From contig NZ_SUNC01000003.1 in the NCBI RefSeq assembly GCF_007570835.1, positions 1-64,000 of the forward strand: DNA of 64,000 bases, in the 5' to 3' direction. The notes under the pieces are model-generated. The model did not search any database. It worked only from the letters and a program-made list of their open reading frames with translations, and was not told the DNA's origin. Source of the DNA: Croceicoccus sediminis. GTDB lineage: Bacteria; Pseudomonadota; Alphaproteobacteria; Sphingomonadales; Sphingomonadaceae. The stretch's first letter is position 1; each line of letters opens with the position of its first letter. Positions 1 through 7,762 of the stretch are shown here, one piece after another. Made by a program: the position numbers and the translations under genes.

Positions 1-1
1 C

Positions 2-91
2 GAAATCGCCGAGATCGACCTCAACCCGGTCGTCGTCTTCCCCGAAGGACAAGGCTGCGTCGCACTCGACGCCCTCATACAGGCAGGCTGA
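2..91 (+). CDS. C-terminal end of an acyl-CoA synthetase (ADP-forming, ATP-grasp type), cut by the window edge
   Basis: Only the last 29 codons are present, ending in TGA. The visible tail contains the segment EIAEIDLNPVVV, typical of the end of the ATP-grasp domain of ADP-forming acetyl-CoA synthetase-like enzymes. In sphingomonads this family includes feruloyl/p-coumaroyl-CoA synthetase (FerA type), which would suit the neighbouring 4-hydroxybenzoate and beta-oxidation genes. The substrate cannot be read from the fragment. The next gene lies on the opposite strand, so this is the last gene of an operon that enters from the left. Confidence 0.6.
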   Translation, partial: EIAEIDLNPVVVFPEGQGCVALDALIQAG

Positions 92-112
92 ACGACGCGC
101 AGGGGGGGGGCT

Positions 113-970
113 TCAGCCCAGTTCCTTGCCCGAAATCTCGCTGGGTCGCTGCCCCGTCATGCGGCGATACCAGCGGGAGAAATAAGACGGGTCGTCGAAG
201 GCAAGCTCCCCCGCCACGTCGGCGCAGCTCGCGTTGGTAAAGCGCAGCAGGCGCGTCGCCTCGACCGCGAGGCGCTGGTGGAGAAATTCCATCGGGCTCA
301 CGTCCAGCGCCTTGCGGACGCGGCGGGTCAGGGTGCGCTCCGTGCAACCCAGCTTTTCGGCATAGAAAGACAGCCGCCGCTCGTGACAGCAATGGGCTTC
401 GACCAGCGACTGGAAGCGCGTGATCAGCCGATCGCCGTGATGTTGCGCCATATCGCCGCATTCTTCCGCCGCGATCCGCAGCAAGGCTTCGGCAAGCGAC
501 CGGCGTAGCAGTTCGCGCGCCGGTTCATGGCCGCTGGCCAACAGGATCTGCTCCCCGATCACGCGCAATCTGTCTGCATTCGAACCGCTCACCGATGCGA
601 TGCGCGGCTCTGCCAGCAGGTTGCGCAAGGCGCGGTCCTGGCCGAAGGCTTGAACCAGCCAGTTCGACAGAGTGAGCACTAGTCCGGCCGTGCCGGGTTC
701 GAACCGAAAGGCATGCACCGTCCCGCTCGGCGCGATCAGCATGAAGGGGCAGCGCGGTTTGGCGACATGTGATCCCAGCGAAATTTCGACCTGTCCGCCA
801 AATACCAGCAGAAGTTGACAGAGTGCGGGATGCCGATGGGCCGGAATTTCCCAGTCATAGCGCACGCTTCGCGCGGCGATCGTCTCACAATGGACGAGTT
901 CCTCGCGGCTTCCCGCCGGATCTTCTCCGAGCAGGGCGTAGCGTGGAATTTCGGAAGCTGACCGGCTCAT
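113..970 (-). CDS. pobR: AraC-family activator, PobR-like
   Basis: A 285-residue protein with an N-terminal cupin-like sensing half (metal-free HxH-like segment PAHRHPALC near residue 45) and a C-terminal AraC double helix-turn-helix (roughly residues 190-280, ending YFSRWYRRMTGQRPSE). The gene is divergent from pobA with 98 bp between the starts. This is the classic arrangement for the 4-hydroxybenzoate-responsive activator PobR. I chose the ATG at 970. An upstream in-frame codon at 1018 would place 16 extra residues inside the shared promoter. The role as pobA activator is inferred from family and position. Confidence 0.8.
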   Translation of the reverse strand: MSRSASEIPRYALLGEDPAGSREELVHCETIAARSVRYDWEIPAHRHPALCQLLLVFGGQVEISLGSHVAKPRCPFMLIAPSGTVHAFRFEPGTAGLVLTLSNWLVQAFGQDRALRNLLAEPRIASVSGSNADRLRVIGEQILLASGHEPARELLRRSLAEALLRIAAEECGDMAQHHGDRLITRFQSLVEAHCCHERRLSFYAEKLGCTERTLTRRVRKALDVSPMEFLHQRLAVEATRLLRFTNASCADVAGELAFDDPSYFSRWYRRMTGQRPSEISGKELG

Positions 971-1068
971 GTCCGGATAGTGCCAGAGATTATCGCTTCT
1001 GTCCCTTCGATTCCGCACCCCGACGGGCGATAAACGAACAAGTTTGGGAAGACGGAATCAGGAAAGTC

Positions 1069-2238
1069 ATGAAAACACAGGTCTGCATCATCGGCGCGGG
1101 GCCCGCGGGCCTGCTGCTGGGCCATCTGCTGCGTGCAGAAGGCATCGACTGCATCGTGCTTGAACAGCGCACGGGTGACTATGTCCTGGGCCGGATCCGC
1201 GCAGGCGTTCTGGAACAGGTTACCGTCGGCCTGATGGAACGGCTTGGCCTCGATGCCCGCATGAAGGCAGAGGGTCTGCCGCATGACGGTTTCAACCTGG
1301 CCGATGGTGAGCGTCTGATCCACATCGACATTGCCGCGCTGACGGGCAAGCAGGTCATGGTCTACGGCCAGACCGAGATTACCCGCGACCTGATGGACGC
1401 CTGCGATGAGCGCGGCCTGCAAGTCGTGTACGAGGCCGAGAACGTCGCCCTGCACGACATCGACGGCGATACGCCCTACGTCACATATACGAAGGACGGC
1501 GCCGAGCAGCGTGTCGATTGCCGATTCATCGCCGGTTGCGACGGTTTCCACGGCCCGTCGCGCAAGTCCGTTCCGGCAGGCGTCGGCAAGGAATTCGAGC
1601 GCGTCTATCCCTTCGGCTGGCTCGGCATGTTGACCGACGTTCCGCCCTGCAATCACGAACTGATCTATGCGAACCACGAACGCGGGTTTGCCTTAGCCTC
1701 GATGCGGTCGGAAACCCGCAGCCGGTATTACATCGACGTTCCGCTGACCGAGAAAATAGAGGATTGGTCCGACGAACGCGTCTGGGACGAACTGGCGATC
1801 CGACTTGGCCCCGATGCAGCCGCCAACATCACGCGTGGTCCCAGCATCGAGAAAAGCATCGCCCCGCTGCGATCCTATGTCTTCGCACCGATGCGCCACG
1901 GCTCGCTGCTGCTCTGCGGCGATTCCGCCCATATCGTGCCGCCCACCGGTGCAAAGGGTTTGAACCTGGCGGCGAGCGACGTTTATTACGCGACAGAAGC
2001 GTTGGGCGCGTTCTTCGGCAGGAACGATGTTGCCGCCATCGGGGCCTATTCGGACAAGGCGCTGGCCCGTGTGTGGAAGTCGGAACGCTTCAGCTGGTCG
2101 CTGACCCGCCTGATGCACCGCTTCCCCGAAGACGGCCCCTTCGAACGCGCGATGCAGGTGGCGGAGCTGGACTACATCGCCTCAAGCCGCGCGGCGCAGA
2201 CGTCGATCGCCGAAAACTACGTGGGCCTCCCAGTCTGA
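1069..2238 (+). CDS. pobA: 4-hydroxybenzoate 3-monooxygenase
   Basis: A 389-residue class A flavoprotein, close to the usual 394. It hydroxylates 4-hydroxybenzoate to protocatechuate using NADPH, FAD and O2 in the cytoplasm. The N terminus has the FAD dinucleotide motif GAGPAGL. RIRAGVLEQ matches the region holding the mobile-flavin arginine. RSETRSRYYIDVP matches the substrate-binding Ser-Thr/Arg-Tyr region of PHBH. GDSAHIVPPTGAKGLNLA is the second FAD motif. The start at 1069 gives the canonical N terminus MKTQVCIIGAGPAG; the reading frame extends upstream only as non-homologous sequence overlapping pobR. Protocatechuate ring-cleavage genes are not in the window. Confidence 0.95.
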   Translation: MKTQVCIIGAGPAGLLLGHLLRAEGIDCIVLEQRTGDYVLGRIRAGVLEQVTVGLMERLGLDARMKAEGLPHDGFNLADGERLIHIDIAALTGKQVMVYGQTEITRDLMDACDERGLQVVYEAENVALHDIDGDTPYVTYTKDGAEQRVDCRFIAGCDGFHGPSRKSVPAGVGKEFERVYPFGWLGMLTDVPPCNHELIYANHERGFALASMRSETRSRYYIDVPLTEKIEDWSDERVWDELAIRLGPDAAANITRGPSIEKSIAPLRSYVFAPMRHGSLLLCGDSAHIVPPTGAKGLNLAASDVYYATEALGAFFGRNDVAAIGAYSDKALARVWKSERFSWSLTRLMHRFPEDGPFERAMQVAELDYIASSRAAQTSIAENYVGLPV

Positions 2239-2317
2239 GCACGCGACCGAGGCGGGTGCGAGCTTGGCGAGGATCAAGATCGAGAACGAACAGGCTCGCC
2301 TGAAAGCGATCTGGCCC

Positions 2318-3136
2318 TCACTGAAGGTTGCGGCTCGTCCGGGGAAAACTGGATCTGCCTGAACAGGACGCATATTTCCCCGGTGGCTGGCCCAGCGCCT
2401 TCTTGAACATCGTGATAAATGCGCTGACGCTTTCATAACCCAGGTCGAAAGCGACAGACTGCACCGATGCGCTGCCTGCCAGTCGCTCCAGGGCGAACCT
2501 GATCTGGAATTGCTGGCGCCAACTGCCGAAACTCATACCCGTTTCCCGCAGGATGAACCTTGCGAGCGTCCGCTCGCTCATAGCAACTCGCCTGGCCCAT
2601 TCCCCAATCGTCGCGCGATCCGACGGATCGTTCGCCAGGGCCTGGGCAATCGTTCTCAGCCGGGCATCGTCCGGGAGAGGCAGGTGAAGATGTTCGACCG
2701 GCGCGATCCGCAATCGGTCCAGCATGGTTTGCACCAGGCGTCCGTCAGCCCCTTCGCGGTCGTACAACGGCGGCAACTGTGCCGCGGCGGTCAAGAGCTC
2801 TCGCAGTAGCGGATCGACCGAAACCGTACAGCATTCGGTCGGCAGGTCTTCGGCTAGGTCCGGATCCACGAAGAGGACATACGCCTCCAGTTCGCCCGCC
2901 GATCTGCCGCTGTGTTCCATGCCACCGGGAATCCAGAGCGCGCATTCGGGCGGCACCATCCAAAGACCTTTGGCCACCTCGCAGGTCAGGAGCCCACGGG
3001 TCGTGAAAACCAGTTCGGCCTTGGAGTGGCTATGGGAAGGTTGGGCGATACCGTCGCCGAGATCCATGCCGACGGCCACTATCGGACGCGGAATAGCCTC
3101 GGAATCGAAAGTCTCCCCAGACCGATGCACTGTCAT
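2318..3136 (-). CDS. AraC-family transcriptional regulator with cupin sensor
   Basis: A 272-residue regulator with an N-terminal cupin segment (PSHSHSKAELVF, then WMVPPECALWIPGGMEH) and a C-terminal AraC HTH (about residues 165-260, SVQSVAFDLGYESVSAFITMFKKALGQPP). This layout is typical of the NimR/YdeO-like one-cupin AraC group. The gene is convergent with pobA and divergent from the leader ORF/SDR/hydratase operon, with which it shares a 290-bp promoter region. A GntR-type promoter/operator (3308-3336) in that region points toward this gene. The effector is unknown. It may control the divergent SDR-hydratase pair. Confidence 0.75.
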   Translation of the reverse strand: MTVHRSGETFDSEAIPRPIVAVGMDLGDGIAQPSHSHSKAELVFTTRGLLTCEVAKGLWMVPPECALWIPGGMEHSGRSAGELEAYVLFVDPDLAEDLPTECCTVSVDPLLRELLTAAAQLPPLYDREGADGRLVQTMLDRLRIAPVEHLHLPLPDDARLRTIAQALANDPSDRATIGEWARRVAMSERTLARFILRETGMSFGSWRQQFQIRFALERLAGSASVQSVAFDLGYESVSAFITMFKKALGQPPGKYASCSGRSSFPRTSRNLQ

Positions 3137-3307
3137 CGCACAACTCCATCCTTTCCCCGGGCATCATTCCGATTTTGGACGGCGGCGCAGTGCCCCACGA
3201 ATGGGACGAGCCGCTTCAAATCCGCCTTGCCGATCCCGTTTGCGGATCGGACCCATATTGCCCGATCTGGAGGTCATGCTCTCCGGCATATCTCTCCAGA
3301 CAGCGGC

Positions 3308-3336
3308 ATGGTACTTCGTGTTGGCTTGTTGGACAA
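3308..3336 (-). promoter_or_regulatory. Promoter/operator S1 of the proposed GntR regulon
   Basis: On the minus strand TTGTCCAACAA is followed, at a spacing of 17 bp from its first six bases, by TACCAT, a plausible -10. The imperfect palindrome TTGTTGGACAA fits the TNGTNNNACNA signature known for FadR-subfamily GntR operators. The same 29-bp layout recurs upstream of five other transcription units between 17 and 31 kb. Here it sits between the AraC gene (minus) and the leader/SDR/hydratase operon (plus), so it could affect both. Binding is inferred. Confidence 0.55.
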
Positions 3337-3426
3337 TAGTGCGTTACATCTCTATGCCGATCCGGATAAGCCGGACGCCGGGAAACACCCGCGACATCGA
3401 TAACTTTTCTTGGGAGGGGACAGAAC

Positions 3427-3531
3427 ATGAACTCTTGGATGCGGCTTCACTCGCCGCTCGCCCAATGCCTTGCCGATCGCCAATGCGGGCCGACACGCTC
3501 GTTTCGCCGTTGGCCGAGGATGTCGGACTAA
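3427..3531 (+). CDS. 34-codon leader ORF translationally coupled to the SDR gene
   Basis: This short ORF starts with ATG behind an excellent ribosome site (GGGAGGGG, 6 nt before the ATG). Its TAA stop at 3529-3531 overlaps the ATG of the next gene at 3531 (TAATG). The 34-residue product is basic, with two Trp and two Cys residues, and I recognise no family. It has no signal peptide or membrane segment. The SDR start itself has only a weak site, so the leader may feed ribosomes to it. It could be a regulatory leader peptide or a small protein; coding status is inferred from signals only. Confidence 0.5.
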   Translation: MNSWMRLHSPLAQCLADRQCGPTRSFRRWPRMSD

Positions 3532-4319
3532 TGGCTTCGATGTTCGATTTCGGGCTTGCCGGCAAACGCGCGATCGTCTGCGGATCAAGCCAGGGGCTGG
3601 GCTTTGCCTGTGCCGAGGCCCTGCTTCAGGCGGGGGTGGAGGTCATCGTCAATGGCCGCTCCAAGGATCGGCTCGACGATGCCGCAGCCGCGTTGATGGG
3701 CGATGGCCGCAAGGTTACGGCGGTCGCCGCCGATGTCGCCACGGCAGAAGGGCGGCGGGCCTTGCTGGATGCCTGCCCTGCACCCGACATCCTTGTCACC
3801 AACGCCGGCGGTCCGCCCCCGGGAGATATCGGCGACTGGGACGATAGCGACTGGTTCGACGCTCTTGGCGCGAACATGGTCGCCCCCATCCAGCTGATCA
3901 AATCCGCCCTTCCCGGCATGCGGGAACGGAAATGGGGACGGATCATCAACATCACCTCCATGGCGGTGAAGATGCCGCTGCCGCGGCTCGGCCTGTCCAA
4001 CGGCGCACGTTCCGGATTGACGGGCTTCGTCGCCGGGCTGGCACGCGAAGTCGCGCCCGATGGCGTCACGATCAACAACCTCCTGCCAGGCCGCTTCTCG
4101 ACCGAGCGGCTCAACCGTTACATGGCCGATCTGGCCGACGAAGCGGGCCGTTCCCGCGACGCTTATGCCGAAGATGTGGCGTCCGGCATACCGGTGAAAC
4201 GGCTGGGCCGACCCGAGGAGTTCGGCGCGTTCTGCCTGTTCATCGCCAGCGAGCATGCCGGGTACATGACGGGCCAGAACATCCTGCTTGATGGCGGCGA
4301 ATACCCCGGCGCGCTTTGA
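3531..4319 (+). CDS. Short-chain dehydrogenase/reductase (FabG-like)
   Basis: A 262-residue classical SDR. The N terminus carries the cofactor motif in the form GSSQGLGFA. The middle has NAGGPPPG in place of the usual NNAG, and a catalytic region around ITSMAVKMPLPRLGLSNGARSG. In that region the YxxxK tyrosine position reads as Asn (LSNGARSG), so the catalytic Tyr and Lys appear to be replaced. This feature is shared by a subgroup of SDRs annotated as 3-oxoacyl-ACP reductases of unclear activity. The start at 3531 overlaps the stop of the leader ORF; 3540 is an alternative. The gene is followed 10 nt later by the hydratase, so the two form an operon. Confidence 0.75.
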   Translation: MASMFDFGLAGKRAIVCGSSQGLGFACAEALLQAGVEVIVNGRSKDRLDDAAAALMGDGRKVTAVAADVATAEGRRALLDACPAPDILVTNAGGPPPGDIGDWDDSDWFDALGANMVAPIQLIKSALPGMRERKWGRIINITSMAVKMPLPRLGLSNGARSGLTGFVAGLAREVAPDGVTINNLLPGRFSTERLNRYMADLADEAGRSRDAYAEDVASGIPVKRLGRPEEFGAFCLFIASEHAGYMTGQNILLDGGEYPGAL

Positions 4320-4329
4320 GGATCCTGAC

Positions 4330-5136
4330 ATGACGAACGACGAAAACAACGCGGCTTTCGCGGCGAGCGAGCTGGGCGAGGAACTGGCGCGACTCTACCT
4401 TGCTGGAAAGCCTTCACCGCCCGGATGGCGAGAGCATCTGACCGACATCGACATGGGCTATGCCGTGCAGGATGCGATCGTGCGGGCGCTTGCCGATGGT
4501 GGGCAAGGACCACTGGCCGGATACAAGGCGGGCATGACCAGCAAGACCATGCAACAGGCCTTCGGAATCGATTCCCCTATCGCGGGCAGGGTCATGGGCG
4601 CCAACATGCTGAGCAGCGGAGCGCAATTGCGGCAGGCCGATCATTTGCACCTCGGGCTGGAGAGCGAACTGGCCTTCGTCCTGTCACGCGATATCGCCGA
4701 ACCGCTTGGTGACAGCGACGACGCGGTTCTTGACCACATCGCGAACGCGCATGCCGCGTTCGAAGTCGTGGACGATCGCCACACCGACCGCTCGGTCGTG
4801 ACAGCGCCCAGCCTTGTCGCGGAGAATATCTGGAACGTCGGCGCGGTGCTGGGCGATGGAGTATCCCCTTCCCGCCTTGGCGCGATAGACGGGCGGGCTG
4901 GCCGCTATTACGAAAACGGCACGGAAATCGAGACCGGCTCGACTTCCGACGTGCTCGGCAATCCGCTCAATGTCGTGCGCTGGCTGGCGAACTTCCAGCT
5001 TTCGCGCGGTGAAATGCTGCGCAAGGGACAAACCGTCCTGACCGGTTCGATCACCGCACTGCGGTTTCCGGAGCGCGAAACCCTATGCCGGTTCGAACTG
5101 GACGGGTTGCCGGCGGTAGAGGTGGAGATCGTTTGA
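4330..5136 (+). CDS. 2-keto-4-pentenoate hydratase family protein (MhpD/FAH superfamily)
   Basis: A 268-residue protein of the MhpD/DmpE/DmpH group, which hydrates 2-hydroxypenta-2,4-dienoate or decarboxylates oxalocrotonate in meta-cleavage pathways. It shows the family segments GYKAGMTS near residue 60, LESELAFVLSRD (acidic metal ligands) near 115, and AFEVVDDR near 150. The start at 4330 has a GAGG site 8 nt upstream, overlapping the end of the SDR gene. A second hydratase of this family is at 42982. The neighbouring ring-cleavage enzyme of the proposed regulon is HmgA, so the true substrate may differ from the classic dienoate. Confidence 0.8.
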   Translation: MTNDENNAAFAASELGEELARLYLAGKPSPPGWREHLTDIDMGYAVQDAIVRALADGGQGPLAGYKAGMTSKTMQQAFGIDSPIAGRVMGANMLSSGAQLRQADHLHLGLESELAFVLSRDIAEPLGDSDDAVLDHIANAHAAFEVVDDRHTDRSVVTAPSLVAENIWNVGAVLGDGVSPSRLGAIDGRAGRYYENGTEIETGSTSDVLGNPLNVVRWLANFQLSRGEMLRKGQTVLTGSITALRFPERETLCRFELDGLPAVEVEIV

Positions 5137-5162
5137 GCCCCCGCGGGGCCGCGCGACAACGG

Positions 5163-6752
5163 TCAGCCAAGAAGCTCGGCGCGCAGGACTTTCTTGTCGA
5201 TCTTGCCGGTCGCACCCAGAGGCAGGCTGTCGACAAGGCGGATCTCGTCCGGCAGCCACCACTTCGGCAGCTTCCCGGCAAGATGATCGCGCAGCTTGTC
5301 GATATCGATGCCGTCATCACCGGCGGTAACGAGAAGCAGTGGCCGTTCGTCCCACTTGGGATCGGGAACGCCAAGCACGGCCGCCATGCTCACGCCGGGA
5401 AACAGCGAGGCCGCATTCTCGATTTCGAGCGAACTGATCCACTCTCCGCCCGATTTGACGATGTCCTTCGCCCGGTCGACGATCTGAACATAGCCAAGCG
5501 GATCGATCGTCGCGATGTCACCGGTATCGAGATAGCCATCCGCGGTCGTCGCCAAGCCATCGAGACCGAAATACCCCTCGGCAACACAGGGGCCGCGCAT
5601 CTGCAAGGCGCCCGGCGTCGTCCCGTCATGCGATAATTCTTCGCCATCCTCGCGGCAAATGCGCATGTCTATGCCGAAAAATACGCGGCCTTGCTTCAGG
5701 CGATAGGGCAATTGCCGTTCGGAAGGCATTTGCGCCACCGCCGCAACAGGCGTGGCGATGCCGCCAACCGGCGACAGCTCGGTCATACCCCAGCTCGCGA
5801 TCGCTTCTATCCCTTTCGCCTCGAAGCGGCGCAGAAGCGTCTCCGTCATTGCCGCGCCGCCAACGATAACGCGCGACAGGTGCGGCAGGCGTTCGCCTTT
5901 GGCCTCCATATGGTCGAGCAGTCCGATCCACGCCGTCGGCACACCGGCTGAAACGGTCACTTCCTCCTCGCGCATCCGGGTGAACAACGTCTCGCCATCC
6001 AGCTTGCCGCCCGGCAGCACCAACTTCGCGCCGACAGCCGGTGCCGAGAACGTCAGGCCCCAGGCATTGGCGTGGTACATCGGTACGACCGGCAGGATCG
6101 TGTCGCGCGCCGACAGGTTGAGCGCGTCGGGCTGGATCGACATCAGGGTGTGAAGGACGTTCGAACGGTGCGAATAGAGCACCCCCTTCGGGTCGCCCGT
6201 CGTACCCGAGGTATAGCACAGTCCCGCTGCGGTATTTTCGTCGAATCCGCCCCAGTCACAGCTCTCGCTGGCAGAGGCGGAGAAATCGTCCAGCAGCTGG
6301 CCCGAGCTGTCCGAATGAGGCGGCGTGAAGAACAGCAGCTTTTCGATAGACGTGCATTGCTGCGCCAGTATCTCCGCAGTTTCGGAAAATGCGCCGTCCG
6401 AGATCAGGATCCGGTCTTTTGCGTGGTTGGCGATCCACACCAGGTGATGTTCGCCGAGCCGCGGATTGAGCGTGTGACAAACCGCACCGATCCCCGCGAT
6501 GGCATACCACGCGACCAGATGGTCCGCGCTGTTCATCGCCAGTGTCGCAACCCGGTCACCCGGCCCGATGCCATAGGCCAGAAGGGCAGCCGAAAGCTTG
6601 CGCGCCTTCGTCTCTATCGATGCGTAATCGGTGCGTTCGCTGCGTCCGTCATCAAGGAAGGACACGACCTCGCGCGTGCCGTGCCAGCGGGCGGCGTGGC
6701 GGATGAAGCGGTCGACCGTCATCGACCATGGCTGCATTCTTCCTTCCAGCAT
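5163..6752 (-). CDS. Medium/long-chain acyl-CoA synthetase (AMP-forming)
   Basis: A 529-residue ANL-superfamily ligase of the AlkK type. The AMP-binding signature [12 protein letters not shown] is near residue 180, the A5 segment SWGMTELSP near 305, the hinge [13 protein letters not shown] near 405, and the C-terminal lysine motif [11 protein letters not shown] near 510. It activates a carboxylic acid with ATP and CoA. I chose ATG 6752 because GGGGGA sits 5 nt upstream and AlkK-type proteins begin MxxGxMxPW; 6767 is an alternative. It is the last gene of the four-gene beta-oxidation operon. Substrate is unknown, possibly a side-chain acid of an aromatic compound. Confidence 0.85.
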   Translation of the reverse strand: MLEGRMQPWSMTVDRFIRHAARWHGTREVVSFLDDGRSERTDYASIETKARKLSAALLAYGIGPGDRVATLAMNSADHLVAWYAIAGIGAVCHTLNPRLGEHHLVWIANHAKDRILISDGAFSETAEILAQQCTSIEKLLFFTPPHSDSSGQLLDDFSASASESCDWGGFDENTAAGLCYTSGTTGDPKGVLYSHRSNVLHTLMSIQPDALNLSARDTILPVVPMYHANAWGLTFSAPAVGAKLVLPGGKLDGETLFTRMREEEVTVSAGVPTAWIGLLDHMEAKGERLPHLSRVIVGGAAMTETLLRRFEAKGIEAIASWGMTELSPVGGIATPVAAVAQMPSERQLPYRLKQGRVFFGIDMRICREDGEELSHDGTTPGALQMRGPCVAEGYFGLDGLATTADGYLDTGDIATIDPLGYVQIVDRAKDIVKSGGEWISSLEIENAASLFPGVSMAAVLGVPDPKWDERPLLLVTAGDDGIDIDKLRDHLAGKLPKWWLPDEIRLVDSLPLGATGKIDKKVLRAELLG

Positions 6753-6825
6753 CGTTTCCCCCGTCATTCGACATTGTCCGTTTATTCATGCCCGATCGCG
6801 CGCGGTCCCTGGCGCTATTCCGGCA

Positions 6826-7725
6826 TCATTGCGTGGCAGTGGTGGGTGACCGCGCCGCAAGCGCGCGTTCGACCTCGTATTCGTATTGCACCCCGCCACT
6901 GGCCGGGATCATGTCCCCATCCCTGTCCGCAACGTCATCGAGCCGTTCGGCCAGTTCGTCCGCGACATCGGCACCATCGCCCAGGCAGACCCCCCGCGTC
7001 ATCGTTATGTTGGCTTGTTCGAAACAACCTGCGCCGGCCAGCAGGATGCGCCGCGTTGGCGCATTCGGCCCGACGAGCGCGACGATGCCGGGGCTCACCA
7101 ATTCGGGGCCGAGACCCGCGAGGGCTTCGGCCGGATAGAGGCCGTTGGTCATCGCCGTGGCGGCGCTGGGGGCAAGGGCATTGACGCGGATGTCATACCG
7201 TTCCCCTTCGAGGGCCAGGGTCTGCATCAACCCGACAAGGCCCATCTTGGCGGCGCTGTAATTGGCCTGCCCGAAATTGCCGTACAAGCCGGACGATGAG
7301 GTCGTGAATACGATCCGGCCATATCCGCGTTCGCGCATGCCGTCCCAAACGGCCTTTGAGCAGTGGACGGAACCCATGAGGTGCACTTCGAGCACGAGCC
7401 GGAAATCGGCCAGGTCCATCTTCGCGAAGGTACGATCGCGCAACACCCCGGCATTGTTGACGACGATATCGACCTTGCCCCAGCGCGCGTTGGCTTGCGC
7501 GACCATGTCCTCTACCTGCTCGAAGCTCGAGACGTCTGCGGCGTGGGGCATGGCCTGTGCGCCCATACGCTCGATCTGCGCGCAGACCTGCTGCGCATTG
7601 TCGGCATTCAGGTCGTTCACAACGACCCGTGCGCCGCGTTGGGCAAGGGCAAGTGCGTGCGACGCGCCAAGCCCGGCACCCGCACCCGTCACGATGGCGA
7701 CCTGGCCTGTGAGATCGATCTTCAT
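6826..7725 (-). CDS. SDR 3-hydroxyacyl-CoA dehydrogenase, MFE-2-like
   Basis: A 299-residue SDR. It has GAGAGLGASHALALA for cofactor binding, NNAGVLRD, and the catalytic Ser/Tyr/Lys in TSSSGLYGNFGQANYSAAKMG. This is the pattern of the dehydrogenase domain of peroxisomal multifunctional enzyme 2 and its bacterial relatives, which oxidise (3R)- or steroid-type 3-hydroxyacyl-CoA. The start at 7725 has GGAGGG upstream; the frame extends further only as shadow of the acyl-CoA dehydrogenase. It is 37 bp downstream of the acyl-CoA dehydrogenase. It coexists with a bifunctional (3S) dehydrogenase in the same operon. Confidence 0.8.
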   Translation of the reverse strand: MKIDLTGQVAIVTGAGAGLGASHALALAQRGARVVVNDLNADNAQQVCAQIERMGAQAMPHAADVSSFEQVEDMVAQANARWGKVDIVVNNAGVLRDRTFAKMDLADFRLVLEVHLMGSVHCSKAVWDGMRERGYGRIVFTTSSSGLYGNFGQANYSAAKMGLVGLMQTLALEGERYDIRVNALAPSAATAMTNGLYPAEALAGLGPELVSPGIVALVGPNAPTRRILLAGAGCFEQANITMTRGVCLGDGADVADELAERLDDVADRDGDMIPASGGVQYEYEVERALAARSPTTATQ

Positions 7726-7762
7726 ACTGGTCCCTCCTGGCGAACCCGGTTCGCCGCGATTG

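Noticed and set aside
6760-6790. GACATTGTCC upstream of the acyl-CoA synthetase as a further GntR-regulon site
   Set aside because: Does not have the TTGT-3-ACAA spacing and lacks the downstream -10 arrangement.
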